A DNA stretch of 32,077 nucleotides from an uncultured Ruminococcus sp. (GTDB lineage Bacteria > Bacillota > Clostridia > Oscillospirales > Acutalibacteraceae). Position 1 is the stretch's first letter. Every line of letters starts with the position of its first letter. Positions 16,307 to 24,270 of the stretch are shown one piece after another. The translations under genes were made by a program, and so were the position numbers. The stretch is from the NCBI GenBank assembly GCA_905234535.1, contig CAJOII010000012.1:1-32077 (forward strand). The letters run 5' to 3'. The notes beneath the pieces were generated by a model. The model saw only the letters and a program-made list of their open reading frames with translations, was not told where the DNA came from and did not search any database.

Positions 16307-17846
16307 ATCACCCAATTTCAGGATCAAACACTCGCTGTTCCTGAGATACCTCGCGTTCGGTCTGATGATCCTGTTCGTCAGCTTCATCGCGCTGGGTATC
16401 ACGATGTACTACTTTGTCACCAGCTACTGGGAATCGGAGAAGAAGCAGAACCTGATCGACAACGCGAACAAGGTCGCCGATGTCATCGAGGCGTCAAGCG
16501 ACTACTCCTCGGTCACAAGGACGCTGATCATCAACGACCTCGACCTGTTCACGGTCACCATCTCCACGATCTCACAGAGCATCGACGCCGATATCTTCGT
16601 CGTCGATACCAAGGGAGACTGCAAGTACTGTTCGGAAGGAGATGTGTGCGTCCATCAGAGCGCGCTGATCCCCTCTTATGTCCTCGCCTCCACGACAGGC
16701 GGCGAGTTCTTCGAGCACGGCACGCTGCAGAACTTCTATGAGGAGCCCTACTATACCGCGGGCGTGCCGATCATCATCAACGACCAGGGTGAGAGCGTGC
16801 TGGTCGCGTTCTGCTATGTTTCGACCAAGTCCGCGTTCGTATCGCAGTTTCCGATGACCTTTATGCGCATCTTCCTGACCGCGACGCTGTTTACGCTTCT
16901 GATCGTCATCATCTTCGTCCTGTGGATGTCCTACGGCATGGTGCGTCCGCTCCGACAGATGTCAAGCGCCGCGAAGAAGTTCGCAGTCGGAGACTTCTCC
17001 ACCCGCGTTCCGGTGCGCTCTGACGACGAGCTCGGCGAGCTTGCGACCGCGTTCAACTATATGGCTGACTCGCTGTCCGCGAGCGAGAGCATGCGCCGCA
17101 GCTTCATCGCAAATGTCTCTCATGAGCTCAAGACCCCGATGACCACCATCGCGGGCTTCATCGACGGTATGCTCGACGGCACCATCCCCCCCGAGCGCCA
17201 GCCGCACTATATGAAGATCGTCTCGAACGAGATCAAGCGCCTCTCGCGGCTCGTCACCTCGATGCTCTCGCTCTCAAGGATCGACAACGGAGAGCTCAAG
17301 CTCTCCAGACAGAACTTCGAGATGTTCTCGATGATCGTCACGATCCTCTCGAGCTTTGAGCAGAAGATCGAAGAGAAGCGCTACGAGATCAAAGGGCTTG
17401 AGGACTTCAAGAGCCTGATGGTCTATGCCGATCCCGATCTGATGTATCAGGTCATCTACAACCTGATCGAAAACGCCGTGAAGTTCACGAACGAGGGCGG
17501 CTATATCGCGTTCTCCTTAGACGAGACCCGCTATGATCTCTCGATCTCTATCACGAACTCCGGCGCGGGGATCCCGCCCGAAGACATCCGCTACATCTTC
17601 GACCGCTTCTACAAGACCGACAAGTCCCGCTCCATCGACAAAAAGGGCATGGGGCTGGGTCTGTTCATCGCGAAGTCGATCATGCGGCTGCACGGCGGCG
17701 ACATCTATGTGGAGTCGGTCGTGAACGAATACTGCAGATTCACCTTCCGCCTGCCGAAGAAAACTTCTCAGAACACGAAGACAAGTTCTCAGCAAAAGAA
17801 CAAACAATATATAGAAACCACTCTTTCGAGTGAAACGGAGGAATAA
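16290..17846 (+). CDS. Sensor histidine kinase (HAMP, HisKA, HATPase)
   Basis: The 518-aa kinase has a membrane segment at about 17-43, an extracytoplasmic sensor region (44-190), a second membrane segment (193-215) and a HAMP linker (to about 265). The dimerisation domain carries phospho-acceptor H278 in NVSHELKTPMTT. The ATP-binding domain has N-box NLIENAVKFT and G-boxes around FDRFYKTDKSR and GMGLGLFIAK. The sensor region contains C111, C114 and C120 followed by H122 (CKYCSEGDVCVH), which could bind metal or form disulfides. The start is TTG, 17 nt inside the response-regulator gene, with GGGGAG at 16272-16277 as possible ribosome binding site. This implies coupled translation. It ends 2 nt before the protease gene. 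Confidence 0.93.
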   Translation: MKSKVKSPNFRIKHSLFLRYLAFGLMILFVSFIALGITMYYFVTSYWESEKKQNLIDNANKVADVIEASSDYSSVTRTLIINDLDLFTVTISTISQSIDADIFVVDTKGDCKYCSEGDVCVHQSALIPSYVLASTTGGEFFEHGTLQNFYEEPYYTAGVPIIINDQGESVLVAFCYVSTKSAFVSQFPMTFMRIFLTATLFTLLIVIIFVLWMSYGMVRPLRQMSSAAKKFAVGDFSTRVPVRSDDELGELATAFNYMADSLSASESMRRSFIANVSHELKTPMTTIAGFIDGMLDGTIPPERQPHYMKIVSNEIKRLSRLVTSMLSLSRIDNGELKLSRQNFEMFSMIVTILSSFEQKIEEKRYEIKGLEDFKSLMVYADPDLMYQVIYNLIENAVKFTNEGGYIAFSLDETRYDLSISITNSGAGIPPEDIRYIFDRFYKTDKSRSIDKKGMGLGLFIAKSIMRLHGGDIYVESVVNEYCRFTFRLPKKTSQNTKTSSQQKNKQYIETTLSSETEE

Positions 17847-17848
17847 CT

Positions 17849-19714
17849 ATGGATGAACTTCAGAACACCGACAATATCTTTGAGCACAACCCTGAGTCGG
17901 AGTATTCCAGCGTAGACGATACCGTCTCCAACACGGAGAATCAGCAGAGAGACGCCTTCTCTCCCGAAGAACCCGCCTTAGAAATCGCTGAGGAGAAAAG
18001 CGCGGGACAGACAGAGGATGACGCGATCCCTTACTACACGCCCTCTCAGTACGCGCCGCATCCCGTAGGCGAGCAGAATACGCCCTTTGTCCCCCGTCAG
18101 CCTGAAGGACAGCCGATCGGACAGCCGGCGCAGCAGCCCATGTCGTCCGCACAGCCCGTACAGCAGCCCTACGGCTATGCGCCTGTTCAAAACCGGTTTG
18201 CCTACCGTCAGAACCCGACAAACCAATACGCCGCTCAGCAGAACATCCCGCAGCAGCCTTATCCCCGGCAGCGCTATGTACAGCAGAATATGCCTCAGCA
18301 GGGCTACCCTCAGCAGAATCCGCCCTACGCCTACCGGGCGCCTATGGTACAGCAGCCCCGTCCCTCGGCACAGAATGTCAATATGAACTATAACCCTTAC
18401 TTGCAGCAGCAGTATCCCCAGCAACCGCAGGGTTATCCGCAGCAGACGCCCTATCCGCATCCCGAAAAGCCCAAGACCTCTACCGGCACCAAGGTGTTCA
18501 TCGCCGTGCTGATCGGGCTTTTGGTCGCGATGATCGTCGTCTTCGGCGTCTATGTCGCGTATAACGCGACCCAGAAGAAGCCCGCCGATGTCACCGAAGA
18601 CCTCTTCAACATCGAGAACGGCGACGATCAGGATAACAATGGATATAACCCCTTCGGCGGATATGATAACGATCAGATCGCCGCTACCGAGTTTGACGCT
18701 GAGATTGAGCTGATCGAAGACAACGGCGAGACCCAGCAGAGAGAATCCGATAATCAGGAATCCGTCGGTATCCCCGACAAAAACGCCGAGGAGATCGAGC
18801 TTCTGCCTCTTCCGAAGGATAAAGAAAACGCAAGCTACACCACCCAGTCAGCGTTTGATAAGGTATCGAAGAGCGTGGTCTCGGTCTTCGTCTATCAGGA
18901 CAAGATCACCGATGACAGCTCCGACATCATCGGTCAGGGCACAGGCATCATCATATCCTCCGACGGCTATCTCATCACGAACGCCCATGTCATCGGAAAC
19001 TCGAGACAGTACCTCATCAACATCCGCCTCAGTGACAAAAAAGAATATCAGGCGAAGATCGTCGGCTTTGACACATGGACCGACATCGCCGTGCTTAAGA
19101 TCGACGCGAAAGGGCTCACGCCGGTCAGCTTCGGCGACTCGGATCTGATCGAGATCGGTCAGGATGTCATCGCGATCGGCAACGCCGGCGGTATGGAGAA
19201 CTCGCTCACGAAAGGCATCATCTCCGCGGTCGACAGAGAGCTCTCCATCTCGAAGAATGTCAAATATATCCAGTCCGACGCCGCCATCAACCCCGGCAAC
19301 TCCGGCGGTCCGCTCTGTAATGTCTACGGTCAGGTGATCGGCATCACCTCCGCGAAGATCGTCTCGAACCTCTATGAGTCGATGAGCTTCTCCATCCCCT
19401 CGAGAACCGTTCAGGAGATCGCCTCCGACCTGATGCGCTACGGCTATGTGCAGAACCGCGTCCGGCTCGGTCTCTCGGGATATGAGATCACCTCGGATGA
19501 CGCATTATACTATGGCGTCCCCTCGGGCATCGTCATCGAGACGATCTCCTCCGACAGTCCCTTAAAGGACGCCGGTATTGAAGAAGGCGATATCATCACC
19601 GCGATCGACGGCATCACGATCTCCTCGTTCCAGGATATCTTCGATATCCTCTCGGATCACAAGGCGGGAGACAAAATCAAGATCTCGATCTACCGGGAGC
19701 TGTACGACGAATAA
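17849..19714 (+). CDS. HtrA/DegP-like membrane-anchored serine protease with PDZ domain
   Basis: This 621-aa protease has an unusually long cytoplasmic N-terminus. Residues 1-210 are acidic, then strongly Pro/Gln/Tyr-rich with many QQP, YPQQ and PQQ repeats. One membrane segment follows at 214-238, then a linker, then the extracytoplasmic trypsin-like domain (about 330-510). The catalytic triad is H380 (ITNAHVIG), D412 (DTWTDIAVLKID) and S485 (NPGNSGGP). One PDZ domain lies at about 525-618. HtrA enzymes degrade or refold damaged exported proteins. GGAGG precedes the start by 7 nt, and only 2 nt separate it from the kinase gene. It is therefore likely an output, or a feedback partner, of the two-component system. 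The P/Q-rich region is low-complexity and probably disordered; its role is unknown. Confidence 0.93.
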   Translation: MDELQNTDNIFEHNPESEYSSVDDTVSNTENQQRDAFSPEEPALEIAEEKSAGQTEDDAIPYYTPSQYAPHPVGEQNTPFVPRQPEGQPIGQPAQQPMSSAQPVQQPYGYAPVQNRFAYRQNPTNQYAAQQNIPQQPYPRQRYVQQNMPQQGYPQQNPPYAYRAPMVQQPRPSAQNVNMNYNPYLQQQYPQQPQGYPQQTPYPHPEKPKTSTGTKVFIAVLIGLLVAMIVVFGVYVAYNATQKKPADVTEDLFNIENGDDQDNNGYNPFGGYDNDQIAATEFDAEIELIEDNGETQQRESDNQESVGIPDKNAEEIELLPLPKDKENASYTTQSAFDKVSKSVVSVFVYQDKITDDSSDIIGQGTGIIISSDGYLITNAHVIGNSRQYLINIRLSDKKEYQAKIVGFDTWTDIAVLKIDAKGLTPVSFGDSDLIEIGQDVIAIGNAGGMENSLTKGIISAVDRELSISKNVKYIQSDAAINPGNSGGPLCNVYGQVIGITSAKIVSNLYESMSFSIPSRTVQEIASDLMRYGYVQNRVRLGLSGYEITSDDALYYGVPSGIVIETISSDSPLKDAGIEEGDIITAIDGITISSFQDIFDILSDHKAGDKIKISIYRELYDE

Positions 19715-19730
19715 GCATAACAGATAAAAC

Positions 19731-19760
19731 TTGACCCCTGCCGTTTGGCAGGGGTCTCTT
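19731..19760. terminator. Hairpin terminator between convergent htrA-like and dihydrofolate reductase genes
   Basis: GACCCCTGCC (19733-19742) pairs perfectly with GGCAGGGGTC (19747-19756) around GTTT. T-rich sequence follows on both strands, though neither tract is perfect. Confidence 0.75.
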
Positions 19761-19775
19761 GCTATTATATGAAGT

Positions 19776-20660
19776 TTATAAGTATTTCGCCGTGATCTGA
19801 TCGAAGGTCAGCGTACCGAGATCTTCTTCAAATTCCGAGAGAGATTCTTTCATCACTGTAACTGACGCGGATCGGCCTGTAAAACGGTACTTTTCGTACA
19901 GATTGTCAAGATCCTCTGTCCAAGCGATAAGTCTCTGCTCTCTTAAGTAGTCTTCAAAGGAGCTCTCTCCCGCTTTTCGGAAGAACCGCTCGACATCCTC
20001 AGCGCCGAAGCCGTCGGAGAGCGGATGATAATACGCGCGCATGATCTTCAGAAGCTCATCGCGGTATACAGAGTCATCGCTGTCGATCAGCGAGAAGCGC
20101 AGAGGCTCCTTCTTCTTAAAATAACGGGACATATCTGAGCTCAAGCGATCTCTCATCTCGATCTCTGCCGGAGACGCGTTCTGATATTCAACAAATGCAT
20201 ATCGGATGCCATCAAATTCTTTTTCCTCCGTCGTGCTTTTGACGCTCCACTCGGGGAGATCATCGAGGTTCGGGATGAAGGTATCCGCCTCTCCGTCGAA
20301 CGCCATCTTCGTGATATGAGCGCCTTTGCAGTAAGGCAAGAGCTGGCGGTACATCGAGCCGCCGCCGATGTCGAAGACATCGTCCTCGTCAAAACACCCG
20401 ATCAGTCTGATAAGCTGTTCCATACTGCCGCAGACGACCGCGCCGGGGACCTTCAGCCCCTCGATATCCGCGAGCACAAGATTAAGCCTGCCGGGCTGAG
20501 GCTTGCTGTTCGGCAGAGAGAGCAGGGTGGTATAGCCCATGACAACCACCTTGCCGCGGGTCGTCTGCCGATAGTACATCATATCATCCGGTATCGAGAT
20601 CAGCAGGTCACGGTTCTTGCCGATCCCCCACCGCTCGTCTACCGCTACGATCAGCTTCAT
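19776..20660 (-). CDS. folA: Dihydrofolate reductase with a C-terminal extension of unknown function
   Basis: Residues 1-160 form a complete dihydrofolate reductase, which regenerates tetrahydrofolate used up by thymidylate synthase. Visible are VDERWGIGKNRDLL (7-20), the substrate-binding acid at D26 in IPDDMMYY, GKVVVMGYTT (36-45) and FDIGGGSMYRQLL (96-108). Most bacterial enzymes stop near 160-165 residues. This one continues for about 134 more (161-294), a mostly helical, charged region starting PAEIEMRDRLSSDMSRYF, which was not recognised. It contains no obvious catalytic motif. The gene follows thyA by 11 nt, and AGAGGACAGG at its start lies inside or next to the thyA end, so the pair is co-transcribed. 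The function of the first domain is secure; the extension could modulate the enzyme or be an unrelated fused domain. Confidence 0.9.
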   Translation of the reverse strand: MKLIVAVDERWGIGKNRDLLISIPDDMMYYRQTTRGKVVVMGYTTLLSLPNSKPQPGRLNLVLADIEGLKVPGAVVCGSMEQLIRLIGCFDEDDVFDIGGGSMYRQLLPYCKGAHITKMAFDGEADTFIPNLDDLPEWSVKSTTEEKEFDGIRYAFVEYQNASPAEIEMRDRLSSDMSRYFKKKEPLRFSLIDSDDSVYRDELLKIMRAYYHPLSDGFGAEDVERFFRKAGESSFEDYLREQRLIAWTEDLDNLYEKYRFTGRSASVTVMKESLSEFEEDLGTLTFDQITAKYL

Positions 20661-20671
20661 ATCCTGTCCTC

Positions 20672-21502
20672 TCAGATCGCGACCGGGATCTTCTCTTTGA
20701 ACTCGTGATACTGATAATCCTCGAGCACAAAGTCGTCTACCGTAAAGTCGTAGAAGTCCTTGACATCGGGGTTGATCCTGAGCTTCGCCGCGGGATACGG
20801 CTCGAGCTCTAAGAGTCCCTTAACCGCGTCGATATGGCGGTCATAGATATGCGCGTCCGCAATCACATGCAGCAGTGTCCCCGCCTCAAAGCCCGAGACC
20901 TGCGCGAACATATGGAGCAGAATCGCGTACTGGCAGACATTCCAGTTGTTCGCGACCAGCATATCCTGAGAGCGCTGGTTGAGGATCATATTCAGCCGGT
21001 TGCCCGAGACATTTAGCGTCACGCTGTAGGCGCAGGGGTAGAGCCCCATCTCGGACAGATCGTGATGGTTGTAGATATTGGTCAGGATGCGTCTTGACTC
21101 GGGGTGGTTCTTGAGGTCATAGAGCACCCTGTCCACCTGATCGAACTCGCCCTCTTTATATTTGTGCTTGACAGAGAGCTGATAGCCGTACGCCTTGCCG
21201 ATCGTGCCGTTCTCGTCCGCCCAAGCGTCCCAGATGTGAGATTTGAGCTTGTGGACATCGTTCGACTTCTTCTGCCAGATCCAGAGAAGCTCGTCGATGC
21301 AGCTCTTGAAATACACCTTTCTCAGTGTCATGATCGGAAATTCTTTTTGCAGGTCATAGCGGTTGACCACACCGAACTGCTTGATCGTGTGCGCGGGGGC
21401 GCCGTCCTCCCAGTGCGGTCTGACCTGAAACTGTTCGTCAGAGAAACCGTTCTCTAAAATATCCCTGCAATTCGCCTTGAAGATCTCATCAGCATAGCTC
21501 AT
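20672..21502 (-). CDS. thyA: Thymidylate synthase
   Basis: ThyA methylates dUMP to dTMP with methylene-tetrahydrofolate, producing dihydrofolate for the adjacent reductase. The 276-aa protein has the catalytic Cys C157 in LYPCAYSVTLNV. It also has the dUMP-binding stretch QRSQD (176-180), NNWN (185-188) and the terminal HIYDRH (218-223). The start at 21502 (MSYADEIFKANC) was preferred over an in-frame ATG 90 nt upstream because the upstream stretch overlaps a strong promoter. AGGA about 11 nt ahead is a modest ribosome binding site. Together with the downstream reductase it forms the classic thyA-folA pair. It is transcribed divergently from mutY. Confidence 0.95.
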   Translation of the reverse strand: MSYADEIFKANCRDILENGFSDEQFQVRPHWEDGAPAHTIKQFGVVNRYDLQKEFPIMTLRKVYFKSCIDELLWIWQKKSNDVHKLKSHIWDAWADENGTIGKAYGYQLSVKHKYKEGEFDQVDRVLYDLKNHPESRRILTNIYNHHDLSEMGLYPCAYSVTLNVSGNRLNMILNQRSQDMLVANNWNVCQYAILLHMFAQVSGFEAGTLLHVIADAHIYDRHIDAVKGLLELEPYPAAKLRINPDVKDFYDFTVDDFVLEDYQYHEFKEKIPVAI

Positions 21503-21550
21503 ATCAACACATCCTGTCTGTATTATACTATATTTTGTGGTTATACCGTT

Positions 21551-21579
21551 ATTATACTGTATCGGGCGGGTAGTGTCAA
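21551..21579 (-). promoter_or_regulatory. Consensus promoter of thyA-folA
   Basis: On the minus strand TTGACA (21579-21574), a 17-nt spacer and TATAAT (21556-21551) match consensus perfectly. The leader would be about 42 nt. A second TATAAT-like sequence at 21537-21532 has no matching -35. Confidence 0.9.
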
Positions 21580-21592
21580 CCATAATCGGCAT

Positions 21593-21621
21593 TTGTCAAA
21601 ACACGATTTCTGTGGTACAAT
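21593..21621 (+). promoter_or_regulatory. Vegetative-type promoter of mutY
   Basis: TTGTCA (21593-21598) and TACAAT (21616-21621) are 17 nt apart. The -35 is only 13 nt from the -35 of the divergent thyA promoter, so the two RNA polymerase sites abut. Confidence 0.75.
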
Positions 21622-21651
21622 AACAGCTAACTTTAAGAGGAGACCTTCTCT

Positions 21652-22680
21652 ATGAAACAACTGAGTGAAAATATCATACAGCCGCTGACAGAGTGGTTTC
21701 GAAAAAACAGGCGCGAGCTGCCGTGGAGAGCGGACAGAGACCCGTACCATGTATGGATCTCTGAGATCATGCTACAGCAGACCCGCATCGAAGCGGTCAA
21801 AAAATACTACATCCGGTTCATCACCGCGCTCCCCGATATCCGGAGCTTGAGCGAGGTCGATGACGACACGCTTTTAAAGCTCTGGGAGGGCTTAGGCTAC
21901 TACAGCCGCGCGAGAAATTTGAAGAAGGCCGCTTTGATGATTACATCCGACTTCGGCGGCGTCTTTCCGAATACATTCAAAGAGATCAGGAGCCTCCCCG
22001 GCATCGGCGACTATACCGCGGGCGCGATCGCGTCGATCTGTTTTCACGAGCGGGTGACCGCTGTGGATGGGAATGTGATGCGCGTCGTCTCCCGCCTGAT
22101 ACAAAGCGGCGAGAACATCCTCCTCCCCGAGACGAAGCGACTGATCAGCGAGCGGATCTGTCGGATCCTGCCGGAGGACGCGGGCGTCTTCAACGAAGCC
22201 TTGATGGAGCTCGGCGAGACCGTCTGTCTGCCGAACACCGCGCCCCTGTGTGAGAGCTGTCCTCTGAAGGACTTCTGCGAAGCGTACCGGCATCATCTGA
22301 CCGACCGGCTCCCCGTGAGGATCAAGACAGCGAAGAGAAAGCAGGTCGAGAAGACCGTCTTTCTGATCCGATCCTCGGACAGCAGAATCGCGATCGAGAA
22401 GCGCCCCGACGAGGGACTGCTCTCGAAGATGTATCAGCTGCCGAATATCGACGGATATTATTCCGAAAAAGAATTAAAATCGATCCTCACCGATTGGAAG
22501 CTCCGCCCCGCAGAGGTTCATTATCTGAAGGACAAAAAGCACATCTTCACCCATATCGAGTGGCATATGAGGGCTTACACCGTCACAACCGAAACCGCAC
22601 CCGAACGGTTCTTATGGGTAACCGAAGAGGAACTCAAAGACGCCTATCCCCTGCCCGTCGCTTTTCAAAAATTCATCTGA
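21652..22680 (+). CDS. mutY: A/G-specific adenine DNA glycosylase
   Basis: MutY removes adenine mispaired with 8-oxoguanine, preventing G:C to T:A mutations. The 342-aa protein has the HhH-GPD fold with catalytic E47 (MLQQTRIEAV), the helix-hairpin-helix LPGIGDYTAGAIA (115-127), and D139 (AVDGNVMRV). The iron-sulfur cluster ligands are C192, C200, C203 and C209; the first spacing is 7 residues rather than the 6 seen in E. coli. The C-terminal third (about 225-342) is the MutT-like domain that reads 8-oxoG, containing EKRPDEGLLSKMYQLPN. GAGGAG at 21637-21642 is a good ribosome binding site. It is a single-gene unit, divergent from thyA-folA, with a terminator after it. Confidence 0.95.
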   Translation: MKQLSENIIQPLTEWFRKNRRELPWRADRDPYHVWISEIMLQQTRIEAVKKYYIRFITALPDIRSLSEVDDDTLLKLWEGLGYYSRARNLKKAALMITSDFGGVFPNTFKEIRSLPGIGDYTAGAIASICFHERVTAVDGNVMRVVSRLIQSGENILLPETKRLISERICRILPEDAGVFNEALMELGETVCLPNTAPLCESCPLKDFCEAYRHHLTDRLPVRIKTAKRKQVEKTVFLIRSSDSRIAIEKRPDEGLLSKMYQLPNIDGYYSEKELKSILTDWKLRPAEVHYLKDKKHIFTHIEWHMRAYTVTTETAPERFLWVTEEELKDAYPLPVAFQKFI

Positions 22681-22687
22681 TAGCACA

Positions 22688-22722
22688 GGCTCCCGCCGCT
22701 TCTGCGACGGGAGCCTTCTTTG
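22688..22722 (+). terminator. Rho-independent terminator after mutY
   Basis: GGCTCCCGCCGC (22688-22699) pairs with GCGACGGGAGCC (22704-22715) around TTCT, with one wobble pair, followed by TTCTTTGTCTT. Confidence 0.85.
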
Positions 22723-22786
22723 TCTTCGATAATGTTTTACAGATTCTTGTATGCGGAGATATAGATCAGGTCTGACTGTCATTTCT

Positions 22787-23986
22787 TTACTGCTTGAACC
22801 GGATGACATTTCTGTATTCTCTGATGATCTTCTTCGGATGACGGAGCATCCCTCTTATCGGTCGGTAGATCATCACAAAGGGATAGAGCGCTTTGTGCTT
22901 CGAGACGATCGGATATCGTTTCCGGAGCCGATCCCCACTGAGGAACACACGCTTTCTCAGATAGTCTCGCTTCGCCTGCCTGCTGTCGTTATAGCCGAGC
23001 TTGCGCGCCAGTTTGTTATACTCCGCGCTCTGATGATTTCCGTAGCTGCCCGAGAAGATAAAGCGATCGAGCTCCCTCTGCTCTCTTTCTGAAAGCAGCG
23101 CTCCCGAGAACACCTTCTTTGAGAGCGTCTGCATCTCTTCTTCGAATGATGTCAGATGTACTTTTTCGAGCTCTGCCCTCAGATAGTCACGGTCAAGCCC
23201 CTCATGCGCGCAGAGAAAGACATAGATATCCAGCAGTGAACGCAGTCCGCATCCCGCGTAAATATAGTGGCGGTAGGTATGACAGAGCATATAGAGATAG
23301 AAGTCCTCGTCGGTCATTTTTCCCTGATATCCGTCAAACACCAGTCTGTCCGCGATATTCTCATAATACGCGCTGAAAGGCAGGGTGTCGTCCTTGTCAA
23401 ACAGCGCATGATGGATCTCAAACTCCAAGGTCGGCGGCTTTGAATAGACATCATGGTTGAAGTGTCCGTAGTCCTCACAGGTATACCCGAGCGTCTCCAT
23501 GATATCCCTGACCTGCTTCATCCGCTCGGGATCGACAAGGATATCGTTGTCGGACATCTCGCGCATAGCGGCCTTGGGATAATCATTTCTGAGCAGGATC
23601 CCCTTCAGCGGCAGATACCAAATCCCGCTTGTGTCAAAATTTTGCAGGATGACCGCGCGTTCAATATCAAAAAGCGCGAGTTTTCGGATTGCTTTCTTCT
23701 TTGCCTGATCAAAGGAGTGGGGCAGCTCTGTAACCTGTTCGAGGGCAAAAGACGCGGCAGCTGTCAGAGAATGCGCCTTAGCCAGTCGATAAACTTCCGA
23801 TAGATCCATCGCAAGGCATGCGGCGGCGTCGGGTTTCGTCTTGTTGACCGCGCAGCTGACAAGATAGATCAGATCCCTCGCGGCGTCTCTTTGGCGCGGG
23901 GATAGATTTTTTGAGGGATCAAAGGTGTTCTCCCATCCCGACTGATCCGTTCGGTTGAGCGGTGATGCGCCTTTTTTTAAGTTCAT
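22787..23986 (-). CDS. Nucleotidyltransferase-fold protein (NTP_transf_5-like), role unknown
   Basis: The 399-aa protein resembles the family of large putative nucleotidyltransferases often seen near polysaccharide or peptide-modification genes. The recognisable core is LPLKGILLRNDYP (125-137) followed by MSDNDILVD (144-152). There D146/D148 would be the paired metal-binding acids of the polymerase-beta fold. The helical C-terminal half has HTYRHYIYAGCGLRSLLDIY, also common in this family, and a basic end. The start at 23986 (MNLKKGASPLN) was chosen over an ATG 93 nt upstream because AGGGAAG lies correctly before it. It is a single-gene unit between mutY and the giant surface-protein gene. 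Substrate and partner are unknown; the family assignment is from memory of the motif and fairly sure. Confidence 0.72.
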   Translation of the reverse strand: MNLKKGASPLNRTDQSGWENTFDPSKNLSPRQRDAARDLIYLVSCAVNKTKPDAAACLAMDLSEVYRLAKAHSLTAAASFALEQVTELPHSFDQAKKKAIRKLALFDIERAVILQNFDTSGIWYLPLKGILLRNDYPKAAMREMSDNDILVDPERMKQVRDIMETLGYTCEDYGHFNHDVYSKPPTLEFEIHHALFDKDDTLPFSAYYENIADRLVFDGYQGKMTDEDFYLYMLCHTYRHYIYAGCGLRSLLDIYVFLCAHEGLDRDYLRAELEKVHLTSFEEEMQTLSKKVFSGALLSEREQRELDRFIFSGSYGNHQSAEYNKLARKLGYNDSRQAKRDYLRKRVFLSGDRLRKRYPIVSKHKALYPFVMIYRPIRGMLRHPKKIIREYRNVIRFKQ

Positions 23987-24157
23987 ATCAGCACTTCCCT
24001 TTAGCCTGTCTGCCGTCAGGCATGGCTCTGTATCTCTTATTGTAGCATATTCCTTATAAAATACAACCGATAATTGCATAGTTGTTCAAATTCTAAAAGG
24101 CATGAATCACCTTTGTATTTCACATATATGTATTATTAATTATTATAAAGAAAAATA

Positions 24158-24186
24158 TTGATTTTTCCTATGGAAACTAATATAAT
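24158..24186 (+). promoter_or_regulatory. Strong vegetative-type promoter of the giant surface-protein gene
   Basis: TTGATT (24158-24163) and TATAAT (24181-24186) are 17 nt apart. The predicted start near 24193 gives a leader of about 78 nt to the ATG at 24271. Confidence 0.85.
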
Positions 24187-24225
24187 GTAAACTGTATTAG
24201 TTTAAATTGGAATAATATACAGTTT
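24174..24225. promoter_or_regulatory. Overlapping inverted repeats at the giant-gene promoter
   Basis: AAACTAAT (24174-24181) and ATTAGTTT (24196-24203) form a perfect inverted repeat straddling the -10 box. AAACTGTAT (24189-24197) and ATACAGTTT (24217-24225) form a second one at the start of the transcript. They share bases 24196-24197, so they are mutually exclusive as hairpins. They may be repressor operators or a leader switch. Confidence 0.5.
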
Positions 24226-24270
24226 TATGAAGGCAATATGCATTTCAAAGGAAGAGAATGGGGGAAACAC

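Larger units (their letters stand above)
23987..24270. other. AT-rich divergent control region between the nucleotidyltransferase-like and giant surface-protein genes
   Basis: This 284-nt gap carries the leader of the minus-strand gene, with an imperfect GCCTG/CAGGC hairpin at about 24004-24021 and a possible TACAAT -10 on the minus strand near 24040. A very AT-rich middle part follows, then the promoter and inverted repeats of the giant gene. No small ORF with a good ribosome binding site is seen. Confidence 0.6.
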
